Source of the DNA: Polyangium fumosum
GTDB lineage: Bacteria > Myxococcota_A > Polyangia > Polyangiales > Polyangiaceae
Direction of reading: 5' to 3'
Assembly (NCBI RefSeq): GCF_005144585.1
Contig: NZ_SSMQ01000028.1
Coordinates: 62,001-126,000, forward strand
DNA: 64,000 nt
Under the pieces are notes generated by a model. It was not told where the DNA came from. It did no database searches and saw nothing but the letters and a program-made list of their open reading frames with translations. Position 1 is the stretch's first letter. Each line of letters opens with the position of its first letter. The translations under genes were made by a program, and so were the position numbers. This document shows, in pieces, positions 51,818 through 59,803 of the stretch.

Positions 51818-52104
51818 TCACGGCGCGGGCGCGGCGGGTTTCAGCAGCGTGTAGAAGCCGAACCCCAGCGTGTCGCGGCCCCAGGTGACGTAGGCGTCGT
51901 GCCAGGCGCGGATGCGGGCGGCCATGGCGGGCGCAGCCGGGTGGGCCGGGTTCGCGTCGACCTACCGCTCGATCGCGGCGCAGTAGCGGCCCTCGTAGTC
52001 GTCCCCTTCGTCGTCGCTGGCGCACGCGGTCGAGAGCACGCGCCGCAGCCGATGGCGTGGGCGATCGTCGTGAACACGAGCCGATCGGGGGCGGGGTTGG
52101 TCAT
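51818..52104 (-). pseudogene. Decayed short gene
   Basis: From ATG 52104 the frame gives 'MTNPAPDRLVFTTIAHAI'. After a one-base shift it continues as 'RVLSTACASDDEGDDYEGRY', meets an in-frame TAG in 'GAGCGGTAGGTC', and resumes as 'MAARIRAWHDAYVTWGRDTL' to a stop at 51818. One frameshift and one nonsense codon in a protein-like sequence suggest a degraded gene of about 95 codons. The family is not recognised. Confidence 0.45.
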
Positions 52105-52248
52105 GGGCTTCTTCTGCGGGATGCCTGCGCCGCCGCATGCTCGCCTGTCAAGCGCCTAGCACGCCGCCGCCTCTTCCCGATGCGGCTTGCGCTCCTCGCC
52201 GGCGGGGCGGACAATCGCGCCGCTCACGCCTTTCGCCTCGGAGGCACC

Positions 52249-52740
52249 ATGACGACGAAGCCCGACACCAAGGACAAGGTCTATCAATCCGCCGACTTCG
52301 ACAAGACACCGCCGCGCCCGCGTGTCGTCATGCCGGACAAGCTGATCCACCGTCAGGTCGAGGGCGACGGGCAACGCGACGAATACTCCAAGGAGCGCAA
52401 GCACCCGGTCTTCTTCGTCGATCTGCCCTCGAAGTGCATCAGCATGACGATCGGCCACCTCGACCCGGGGCAGTCCTCGAACCGGCACCGCCACACCTAC
52501 GAGACGATCCTCTACGTGCTCGAAGGCGAAGGTTACTCGGTGGTCCACGACCAGAAGATCGAGTGGAAGACCGGCGACGCCGTCTACATCCCGGTCTGGA
52601 CCTGGCACAACCACGTCAACACGAGCACGACGGGCATCGCCCGTTACCTCGCCTGCGAGAACGCCCCCATCCTCCAGAACCTCGGCGGCGTCGCGCTCCG
52701 CGAGGAGCTGCCCGAGAAGGGCATGAAGGACCCCCCGTGA
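52249..52740 (+). CDS. Cupin-domain protein
   Basis: A 163-aa protein. The metal-binding cupin motif 1 'NRHRHTYETILYVLEGEGYS' (two His, Glu) and motif 2 'VPVWTWHNHVNTS'-like ('IPVWTWHNHVN') form a single small beta-barrel. It resembles cupins of dioxygenase or isomerase type; the substrate is unknown. GGAGG lies 5 bases before ATG 52249, and a strong terminator follows 30 bases after the stop. Confidence 0.85.
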   Translation: MTTKPDTKDKVYQSADFDKTPPRPRVVMPDKLIHRQVEGDGQRDEYSKERKHPVFFVDLPSKCISMTIGHLDPGQSSNRHRHTYETILYVLEGEGYSVVHDQKIEWKTGDAVYIPVWTWHNHVNTSTTGIARYLACENAPILQNLGGVALREELPEKGMKDPP

Positions 52741-52770
52741 ACCTTCCCGGCGCGAAGGCGCGCTAGTCCC

Positions 52771-52795
52771 GAGGGGGACGCCTCGCGTCCCCCTC
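52771..52795 (+). terminator. Terminator hairpin after the cupin gene
   Basis: GAGGGGGACGC-CTC-GCGTCCCCCTC: an 11-bp perfect stem with a 3-base loop, 30 bases after the cupin stop. A second hairpin, GAAGATCGC-TTC-GCGATCTTC, stands at 52833-52853. Confidence 0.7.
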
Positions 52796-52876
52796 TCGTC
52801 CAGGCAAAGCCCGGACGATTCACCCCCCGAGGGAAGATCGCTTCGCGATCTTCTGAGCATCGAACCGGTCGATGCT

Positions 52877-53086
52877 CTAGGTGGCTGGTGTTTTTCGAGC
52901 CGCGACCACCACAGCTAGCGCATGTTCACGCAGCGGCCGCGCTGCAGGTAGCGTGTCCGCTGCGAAAAACACCAGCCACCTAGGTGGCTGGTGTTTTTCG
53001 AGCCGCGACCACCACAGCTAGCGCATGTTCACGCAGCGGCCGCGCTGCAGGTAGCGTGTCCGCTGCGAAAAACACCAGCCACCTAG
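52877..53086. mobile_element. MITE-like element, tandem duplicate of 107 bp
   Basis: Two identical copies (52877-52983 and 52980-53086) share one CTAG. Each begins CTAGGTGGCTGGTGTTTTTC and ends with the exact inverted sequence, a 21-bp terminal inverted repeat. The interior contains GCAGCGGCCGCGCTGC, a near palindrome. CTAG ends shared between copies fit a 4-base target of the IS5/YTAR type, though no transposase gene is present. The element ends 12 bases before the ATG of the YceI-like gene. A short relative is at 45454. Confidence 0.85.
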
Positions 53087-53098
53087 TACGCTGATCGG

Positions 53099-53914
53099 AT
53101 GTCCCGCGCCCGCCCTGCCCTGCTCCGCGCCCTGCCCTTCGTCGCGCTCGTGGCGCTCGCCGCCTCCGGGTGTTCCAAGGACGAGCCCAACCCGAACGCC
53201 GCCCCCGTCTCCTCGTCGCTCGCCCCCGCGAAGCCGAAGACCGAGGCGGGCAAACCCTACGCGGTCGAGGCGCAGGGCGCGAAGGTGAGCTTCACGATGG
53301 ATGCGCCGATCGAGAAGATCTTCGGCGAGGCGGACGGCTCGACCTCCGGCGAGCTCTTCGTCGATCCGGAGGACGTGACGCGCTCGACGGGGCTCTTGAA
53401 GATCGACCTCGACAAGCTCGTCATCTACCAGCAGAAGCGCGCCGACGAGAAGGCGGAGTTCGGCGAGCGGACGAAGAGCGATCTGCAGAACGAGCACGCG
53501 CGCGACTGGCTCGGGATCGGCAAGGACGTCGCCGAGGCGGAGCGGCAGAAGCGCCGCACGATCGAGTTCAAGCTCTCGAAGATCGAGACGGCGGGGCCGA
53601 AGAGCGTCGCGGGGCTCACGGGCGCCGAGCGCACGATGAAGCTCGACGTGACGGGGGACCTCCGGCTGAACGAGCGCACGGCGCCGAAGAAGGCGGAGCT
53701 CGAGGTCACGTTCGTGATGGAGGGCGACAAGGTGGCGGCGGTGCGCGTGAAGTCGACGAAGCCCGTCGCCGTGAACCTCGACGCGCACGACGTGCGCCCG
53801 CGCAATGCCCTCGGCGTGATCCTTCAGAAGACCGCCGACGAGCTCACGACGCTCGGCAAGAAGGTGTCGAAGGACGCGATGGTGTCGCTCGACTTCCAGG
53901 CCAAGCCGAAGTGA
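53099..53914 (+). CDS. YceI-like lipoprotein
   Basis: A 271-aa exported protein. The signal 'LLRALPFVALVALAASGC' gives lipid Cys25, a Pro/Ser linker follows, then a beta-rich domain of about 210 residues with a YceI-like arrangement: 'TSGELFVDPEDVTRSTGLLK' followed by 'IDLDKL', 'RRTIEFKLSKIE' and 'MKLDVTGDLRLNE'. YceI proteins bind isoprenoid-like lipids; here the match is weak. It starts 12 bases after the MITE end, so the element forms its 5' region. Confidence 0.72.
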   Translation: MSRARPALLRALPFVALVALAASGCSKDEPNPNAAPVSSSLAPAKPKTEAGKPYAVEAQGAKVSFTMDAPIEKIFGEADGSTSGELFVDPEDVTRSTGLLKIDLDKLVIYQQKRADEKAEFGERTKSDLQNEHARDWLGIGKDVAEAERQKRRTIEFKLSKIETAGPKSVAGLTGAERTMKLDVTGDLRLNERTAPKKAELEVTFVMEGDKVAAVRVKSTKPVAVNLDAHDVRPRNALGVILQKTADELTTLGKKVSKDAMVSLDFQAKPK

Positions 53915-54047
53915 CGTGATGGGCGCGCCGGGGCGCGAAGCGGTTGGTTCGCGCGCGGGGCTGTGATATTCGTCTTTCCACGTCCGGGCGAAGGCTTCTT
54001 TCCTCTCCTGCGAGAGCGCGCTCCCTCGGCGGACGAACAGGTTCGCG

Positions 54048-55091
54048 ATGAGCTACGTCGTCAAATCGGGGGATACGCTCGGTGCGATCGCCAGCCGCAA
54101 CGGCACGACGGTGCAGGCGATCATGGCGGCAAACCCGCAGATCTCGAATCCGAACGCGATCTCGGTGGGCCAAAAGCTCACGCTCCCCGGCGGCGGCGGG
54201 GGCGGCGGCGCCCTCCCCTCCCCCGCGGCGGCGCCGAGCACGTACACCGTACGCTCGGGCGACACGCTGGGCGCGATCGCGAGCCGGAACGGCACGACGG
54301 TCGACGAGATGATGCGGGCGAACCCGCAGCTCCGGAACCCGAACCAGATCTCGCCGGGCCAAAAGCTCAACCTGCCGGGGAAATCGAACGGAGGCGGGAC
54401 GCCGCAGCCGCAGCCGCAGCAGCCGCAGCCCCAACAGCCGCAGGCGCCCGCGGAAGGCGGGAGCTCCCTCGGCACGCCGCCCGCGACGGGCCCGTGGGAG
54501 CTGCCCGTGCGGGGACCTGCGCGCAGGCTCGCGGCCGGTGATTTTGATGCCGCCGCGCGCGAGCTTCAGTGCGAGTCGGCGGCGGTGCGCGCCGTGGCCG
54601 AGGTCGAGTCCGGCGGGCGCACTGGCTTCGATGATCAGAAGCGCCCGAAGATCCTCTTCGAGATCCACCACTTCAAGCGGCTGACGGGAGGCCGCTACGA
54701 TCGCAGCCACCCGCACCTCTCGGCGCCGTACAAGAGCCCGCTCCGGCGCGCGAGTTACAAGAAGGATCAGTGGGTCGTGATCCGCGAGGCGTTCGCGCTC
54801 GATCCGGACGCGGCGGTGAAGAGCGCCTCCTGGGGCATGTTCCAGGTGATGGGCTTCAACCACGAGCTGGTCGGCTGGAAGAGCGTGCGGCAGTTCGTCT
54901 ACGACATGTACGAGTCGGAGGCGCAGCACATGCGCTCGTTCCTCGGCTTCTGCCGCGGCAACAACCTCGTTCGCCACATTCGCAGCAAGAACTGGGCTTC
55001 GTTCGCGCGCGGCTACAACGGCGAGGACTACGCGTCGAACAACTACCACACGAAGATGGCAAACGCCTACGCGCGTTACAGCCGCGGCTAG
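54048..55091 (+). CDS. LysM-containing N-acetylmuramidase
   Basis: 347 aa. Two LysM peptidoglycan-binding motifs ('[20 protein letters not shown]' and '[20 protein letters not shown]') separated by a Gly-rich linker, then a Pro/Gln-rich linker and a C-terminal N-acetylmuramidase (DUF3380) domain with '[18 protein letters not shown]', '[14 protein letters not shown]' and '[10 protein letters not shown]'. The Glu in 'AEVESGG' is the likely catalytic acid. It starts a T6SS-type cluster; no signal peptide, so delivery by the VgrG/DUF2169 machinery or use as an endolysin is possible. Confidence 0.9.
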   Translation: MSYVVKSGDTLGAIASRNGTTVQAIMAANPQISNPNAISVGQKLTLPGGGGGGGALPSPAAAPSTYTVRSGDTLGAIASRNGTTVDEMMRANPQLRNPNQISPGQKLNLPGKSNGGGTPQPQPQQPQPQQPQAPAEGGSSLGTPPATGPWELPVRGPARRLAAGDFDAAARELQCESAAVRAVAEVESGGRTGFDDQKRPKILFEIHHFKRLTGGRYDRSHPHLSAPYKSPLRRASYKKDQWVVIREAFALDPDAAVKSASWGMFQVMGFNHELVGWKSVRQFVYDMYESEAQHMRSFLGFCRGNNLVRHIRSKNWASFARGYNGEDYASNNYHTKMANAYARYSRG

Positions 55092-55112
55092 ACAGGCGCG
55101 CCCCGTCCCGAC

Positions 55113-57416
55113 ATGGACATCGTCTCGTATTGCCCGCTCCGCGTCGCCGCGCGTCCCTTCGTCACGGCGGAGCGCAGGCACGCGCTGCTCGTCGTCTGCA
55201 AAGCGACGTACCTGCTCACCCCGGGCGCGTCGGTGCTGCACGAGTCCCAGGAGGACGTCAACGAGGAGGACAACTTCTGGGACGACGATCCGCGGCGCAG
55301 CGTGTACTCGCCCGGCGATCTCGTGCCGCACAAGCGCGGCGCCGACGTGGTGCTCGTTGGCCACGCGTTCGCGCCGAACGACGTGCCCGTGCGATCGATC
55401 CTCACGCGCCTCTGCGTGGGCGAGATCGACAAGGCGATCGAGGTCTTCGGCGATCGGCACGTGACGCCGATGGGCGAGCTGCGCGAAGGCCCGCGCGTGA
55501 CGCGGGTTCGCCTGCGCTACGAGCGCGCCGCGGGCGGGCCCGGGACGACGAACCCGGTGGGCATGCGGCTCGATCAGACGGATACGTTCGGCGCGATCAA
55601 GCTGCCGAACGTGCAGCCGCCGGGGCGGCACGTGACGGGCCCTGCGGATCTCATGGAGCCCATCGGATACGGGCCGATCGCGGCGACGTGGCCTGCCCGC
55701 GAGGCGCGCCTCGGCCCCTTCGCGGGGCGGTTTTCCCTCGCGCACTGGCACGAGGCGCCGCTGCCCGAGGGGCTCGATCCGCTCTTCTTCAACGTCGCGC
55801 CGCCCGATCAAGAGATCCCGGAGATCCGCCCGGACGAACGGATCGTGCTCGAAGGGTTGCACCCAGAGCACGCGCGGCTCGTGACGAACCTGCCGGGGCT
55901 CCGGCCCGAGGTGGTGATGGAGCGGGCGTCGGGTCGCCGCGAGGCGATCGCGTTGACGGCCGACACGTTGTGGTTCGACACGACGCGCGGGATCTGCACG
56001 CTGGTCTGGCGCGGGCGCGCCGCGCTCGTGCATCCGGCCGAGGCCGGTCGTGTGGTCGTGACGATGGTGGGCCCCGGCTGGGCGAGCGCGCGCGCGGCGC
56101 TCGTGTCCCCGGATCTGCACGCGATCGCGATCGCGCCCGACGATCCCGATGGATCGGTCACGACCGTGGGGTACGCGCCGTCGGGGCCGCACCCGATCAT
56201 GCCCTTCATGACGAGCACGGCGTCCGCGCCGCCGCCGCGCGAGTCAGGCGTGTTCCCGATGGCTCCGGACTTCGATGAGGAGGTGACGTTCGTCGGTCTG
56301 GATGGGCCGGGCGCCGATCCGCTGCCGTTCGCGCGGCCGAAGACGCAAGCGCCGCCGCCTGCGCCGGGGGCCCCCGCGCTGCTGCCATTCGCGCCGCCAC
56401 CACCTCCCCCGCCCATGCCTTTCCAGGCGCGGGATCTGCCGTTCCTGTCGCCGCTCGCGCCGCCGCCGGTGCCGCCGTCGCCCCATCCCCACGGTGGGGG
56501 GCTCCGGTCGGCCCACGAGGTGGGCCTTCCTCTGCCCCCCACACCCCCCGAGCCCGCGCGGGTGCGGCCTCCGTCGCGGCACGATCTGCCGTTTGTCGCG
56601 CCGCCCCAGGGCGGAGGGCTTCGGTCGGCCCACGAGGTTGGCGTTCCTCTGCCCCCCACGGCCCCCGCGGCGCCTCCTCCGCCGGTGCAAACTCCCACGC
56701 CGCCGCCCATCGTGCCGCGGCTCGGCATCGCGCCGCTGGGAGCGCCTCCGCCGTTCGCGCCGCCTGCGCCCGTCACGCCGCCTGCGCCCGTCGCGCCGCC
56801 TGCGCCCGTCCCTGCGCCGGTCGCTCTGGACGACCCGGAGACCGTCGACGCGCCCGCGATGATCGGCCCGCTGGCGACGGCCGAGATGGCCGCGCGCGTG
56901 GCCCCGCCGCCGCTCCCTCCGCCGCCCGAACCGTTGCCTCCGGATTCGCCCGCGGCGGAGGCCCCGAAAACGCCGCCCGCGCCTGCGCTCCCGCTCGACG
57001 ACTACCCCATCGAGCGATGCGCGAAGATCACCGCGTCGATCGCGCGCCGCCGTGACGAGCGCGCCGAGATCCTGGAAGCCGAGGAGCTCGATCTCGCTCG
57101 TTATACGGACCTCGAGCGCCACTGGGCCGACGCCATCCGCGCCGAGTCCGAGCGCGGCAAGACGCGCCTGCTCAAGGCCTTCGACGCCGCGTACGTCGCG
57201 CGCCTCGAAGAAGAGCGGGGACCCATCACCCCGGCCGAGTACGCGCGCCTGGTCGTCGCCGGCGAGCGTGGGCACGCCGAGCGCACGCTCGCCGAGCTCG
57301 GCCTGCCGCGCGCCTCCATGCTCCGCATCGAGCGCGAGATGCTCGCGCGCACGTCCGCGGATCCGTCCCTCGGCGAACGACTCCGCCACGCGATCGAAGC
57401 CGAGCGGGCCGACTGA
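55113..57416 (+). CDS. DUF2169 type VI secretion accessory protein
   Basis: 767 aa. Residues 1-360 are a DUF2169 domain ('RHALLVVCKATYLLTPG', 'DVVLVGHAFAPNDVPV', 'VRLRYERAAGGPGTTNPVGM'). Such proteins sit beside VgrG/effector genes and are thought to help load effectors. A Pro-rich linker of over 200 residues (PPPPPPPMPFQARDLPF and similar) follows, then a helical C-terminus of about 150 residues. The gene is 21 bases after the muramidase, so the two are likely co-transcribed. Confidence 0.85.
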   Translation: MDIVSYCPLRVAARPFVTAERRHALLVVCKATYLLTPGASVLHESQEDVNEEDNFWDDDPRRSVYSPGDLVPHKRGADVVLVGHAFAPNDVPVRSILTRLCVGEIDKAIEVFGDRHVTPMGELREGPRVTRVRLRYERAAGGPGTTNPVGMRLDQTDTFGAIKLPNVQPPGRHVTGPADLMEPIGYGPIAATWPAREARLGPFAGRFSLAHWHEAPLPEGLDPLFFNVAPPDQEIPEIRPDERIVLEGLHPEHARLVTNLPGLRPEVVMERASGRREAIALTADTLWFDTTRGICTLVWRGRAALVHPAEAGRVVVTMVGPGWASARAALVSPDLHAIAIAPDDPDGSVTTVGYAPSGPHPIMPFMTSTASAPPPRESGVFPMAPDFDEEVTFVGLDGPGADPLPFARPKTQAPPPAPGAPALLPFAPPPPPPPMPFQARDLPFLSPLAPPPVPPSPHPHGGGLRSAHEVGLPLPPTPPEPARVRPPSRHDLPFVAPPQGGGLRSAHEVGVPLPPTAPAAPPPPVQTPTPPPIVPRLGIAPLGAPPPFAPPAPVTPPAPVAPPAPVPAPVALDDPETVDAPAMIGPLATAEMAARVAPPPLPPPPEPLPPDSPAAEAPKTPPAPALPLDDYPIERCAKITASIARRRDERAEILEAEELDLARYTDLERHWADAIRAESERGKTRLLKAFDAAYVARLEEERGPITPAEYARLVVAGERGHAERTLAELGLPRASMLRIEREMLARTSADPSLGERLRHAIEAERAD

Positions 57417-57529
57417 GGTCGCGGCCGCGGGGCTCGTGGTGCACTCCGTTCGTCGAGGTCTCGCCCATTCGCAGCGTTCCGGTGTACGCTTGCCTCGCGA
57501 GCTCGTTCGTCGGCTCGTGGATCGGCCGC

Positions 57530-59611
57530 ATGCCCGCACCTCCCAGGCCCAGCTCCCCGGCGGTAGCTACCGCCGCTCCGGCAGCGCCTTCGCGCGCTCC
57601 GAGCAGCGGGGCGCCCGCGCCCGCCGAGCCTGCGCCGACACCTGAGGCCGAGTGGGAGGTCGAGCTCGGCGCGACGCTCGCAGGTGGATTCAACGCGCCG
57701 CCCATCCCGGCGCCCGCTGCCGCTGCCGCTGCCGCTCCCGCTGCCGCTGCCGCTCCCGCTCCCGCTGCCGCTCCCGCTCCCGCTCCCGCTGCCGGTACCG
57801 TTCCTTTTCCCGCTCCCCTTCCCGCCTCCGCGCCCCCCGCGCCTCTGCCAAACCCGGGCCGCACGTCGGCCCCGCCGCTCCCCTTCATCGCGCCTCCGCC
57901 ACCTCCTCCGCCCGCGGCCGTCTCGGCCGGGCGAAGCTCGTCGCCGGGCATGGGGGCGCCGCCGGGCATGAACGGGGAGCTTCGGCGCTCGTCGTCGCCG
58001 AGTTTTCCCGGGGCGCCGCCGCAAGGCGCCGAGGCGCTGCGCCGTTCGGCGTCGGGTTTGCCCGCGGTCGTCCCGCCGGGGCACGACCCGCTTCGCCGCT
58101 CGTCCTCGGGCCTCGCCGCCGTCACGCCGAGCATGCTCGAAGCGCAGCGCCGCTCCTCGCCGGGCATGGCCTCGCAAGGCGACGGCGCGGCGGCGGGCCC
58201 TGTCGCGTACGCTCCTGGCGACATCATCGGCGGCAAGTACCAGCTCCAGCGCGTGCTCGGCCAGGGTGGCATGGGCGCCGTGTGGGTCGCGCGGAACCTG
58301 AGCCTCGACGCGGACATCGCGCTCAAGCTCATCCGCCGCGATCGCGCCACCGAGGAGGCCTCCGCGCGCCTGCTCACGGAGGCGCGCGCCGCTGCGAAAC
58401 TCGGCCATCCCGGCATCGTGCGCGTCTTCGACTTCGGACAAACCGAGGTCGGTGATCCCTACCTCGTGATGGAGCTGCTCACGGGCGAGTCGCTCTCCGC
58501 CATCCTCGCGCGGAAGAAACGGCTCGCGCCGAGCGTCGCGCTCCAGACGCTCTTGCCCGTCGCGGCGGCGCTCGCGGCGGCGCACCTGAAGGGCATCGTC
58601 CATCGGGATCTCAAGCCTGACAACGTCATGCTCACGACGGACGAGTCGGGGAAGATCGTGCCCAAGTTGCTCGACTTCGGCATCGCGCGCGTGCTGCGCG
58701 ACGACGTCGAGCGGCATGTCACGATCGCCGGCGAGGTCCTCGGCAGCCCCGACTACATGTCTCCCGAGCAGGCCCGCGGCGAGGCGGACATCGATCATCG
58801 CACCGACGTCTGGACCTACTCGGTCCTGCTCTACGAGACGCTCACCGGCCGCCGCCCGTTCGACGCGCCGAACTACAACGCGCTCATCGCGGCCATCGTG
58901 GCGAACACGCCGATGCCCACGCATGCGTTCGGCACGGGCGACGCTGCGCTCTGGGCGATCATCGAGCGCGGCCTCGCCAAGGATCGGAGCGCGCGCTGGC
59001 AGTCGCTGCGCGACATGGGCGTCGCGCTCGCGGGCTGGGCGCTCGAGCGCGGGATCCAGCAGGACATCTCGGGGTTGTCTCTCCAGAGCGAGTGGCTCGC
59101 GCCGAAGATGCGCCGCCTGCTCACGGTGCAGCCGGTGGACGTCTCGGGCTTGGTCGCCGCGCGCGCAGCAGCGAACGCGGCCGCGCCGCCGGTCGCGCCG
59201 CCGGTCGCGCTGCCCGTCACGCCTTCCGCGCCGGGCCTCGTGCTTCCGGGCGTCGTGCGTGATGCGAACGATGCGGCGGAGCGGAAACACCTGCGCGGCG
59301 GATCGAACCGGAAGGTGCTGTTCGCCGTCGGCACGGCGCTCGTGCTCGTCGCTTCGTTCTTCGTGGTGCGTGCGCTCCTCTCCGAGCCTGCTGCGCCTGC
59401 GGGCGTGCCTGCTGCGCAGACCGAGGCGCATCCTGCGCCGCCGCCTGCGCCCGCGCCCATGCCGACGCCCTCGGCCACGTCCACGACGACGGCCGAGCCG
59501 CAAGCGCCGCCGACCCCAACTGCAACTGCGACGACAAAGACGACGCCTACGCCCGTGCGAACGACGCAGCAGAAAAAAGCGCCCCCCGTCCCCAAGAACA
59601 TCCAGTTCTAA
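57530..59611 (+). CDS. Ser/Thr protein kinase, Pro/Ala-rich N-terminus
   Basis: 693 aa. About 200 residues of low-complexity Ala/Pro/Ser come first, with CCGCTG/CCGCTC hexamers in frame and Arg-Ser-Ser segments. The kinase domain is complete: 'IIGGKYQLQRVLGQGGMGAV', 'IALKLI' (Lys), 'VHRDLKPDNVML', 'LLDFGIARV', 'GSPDYMSPEQ'. A single transmembrane helix ('KVLFAVGTALVLVASFFVVR') and a Pro/Thr-rich tail end the protein. Located between DUF2169 and VgrG, it may regulate the T6SS as PpkA does; inference. A GTG at 57482 is also in frame. Confidence 0.9.
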   Translation: MPAPPRPSSPAVATAAPAAPSRAPSSGAPAPAEPAPTPEAEWEVELGATLAGGFNAPPIPAPAAAAAAAPAAAAAPAPAAAPAPAPAAGTVPFPAPLPASAPPAPLPNPGRTSAPPLPFIAPPPPPPPAAVSAGRSSSPGMGAPPGMNGELRRSSSPSFPGAPPQGAEALRRSASGLPAVVPPGHDPLRRSSSGLAAVTPSMLEAQRRSSPGMASQGDGAAAGPVAYAPGDIIGGKYQLQRVLGQGGMGAVWVARNLSLDADIALKLIRRDRATEEASARLLTEARAAAKLGHPGIVRVFDFGQTEVGDPYLVMELLTGESLSAILARKKRLAPSVALQTLLPVAAALAAAHLKGIVHRDLKPDNVMLTTDESGKIVPKLLDFGIARVLRDDVERHVTIAGEVLGSPDYMSPEQARGEADIDHRTDVWTYSVLLYETLTGRRPFDAPNYNALIAAIVANTPMPTHAFGTGDAALWAIIERGLAKDRSARWQSLRDMGVALAGWALERGIQQDISGLSLQSEWLAPKMRRLLTVQPVDVSGLVAARAAANAAAPPVAPPVALPVTPSAPGLVLPGVVRDANDAAERKHLRGGSNRKVLFAVGTALVLVASFFVVRALLSEPAAPAGVPAAQTEAHPAPPPAPAPMPTPSATSTTTAEPQAPPTPTATATTKTTPTPVRTTQQKKAPPVPKNIQF
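57712..57815. repeat. CCGCTG/CCGCTC hexanucleotide tract inside a kinase gene
   Basis: In-frame Ala/Pro tract of about 17 hexamers inside the kinase gene, the coding-strand counterpart of the intergenic GGGAGC tracts elsewhere in this window. Length change in steps of six would keep the frame. Confidence 0.85.
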
Positions 59612-59621
59612 ATGCGCCTCT

Positions 59622-59730
59622 GCATCGACCGCATCGCGGTCGATGCACCAGAGGTCCAGGGCTGGCCCTGGTCCGGGTCGAGGGGTGGACAACCCCTCGT
59701 CGGGGTCCGGGGTGACACCCCGGCGCTACG
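59622..59730 (-). repeat. Solo arm of the four-hairpin element, inverted
   Basis: GCATCGACCGCATCGCGGTCGATGC hairpin, then GGTCCAGGGCTGGCCCTGGTCC and AGGGGTGGACAACCCCT hairpins in the order of the right arm at 8818-8934. It lies just after the kinase stop. Confidence 0.7.
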
Positions 59731-59749
59731 CTCCTGCATGGAACGCCAA

Positions 59750-59780
59750 GGCGGCCGCGGACGGGTTCGTCCGGGCCGCC
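59750..59780. terminator. Terminator hairpin between convergent kinase and VgrG
   Basis: GGCGGCC-(CGGAC...GTCCG)-GGCCGCC: a 7-bp outer and 5-bp inner stem, 24 bases after the VgrG stop on the minus strand, followed on that strand by T-poor sequence. Confidence 0.55.
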
Positions 59781-59803
59781 TCTCGTTTGGATCGCATGGC
59801 TGC

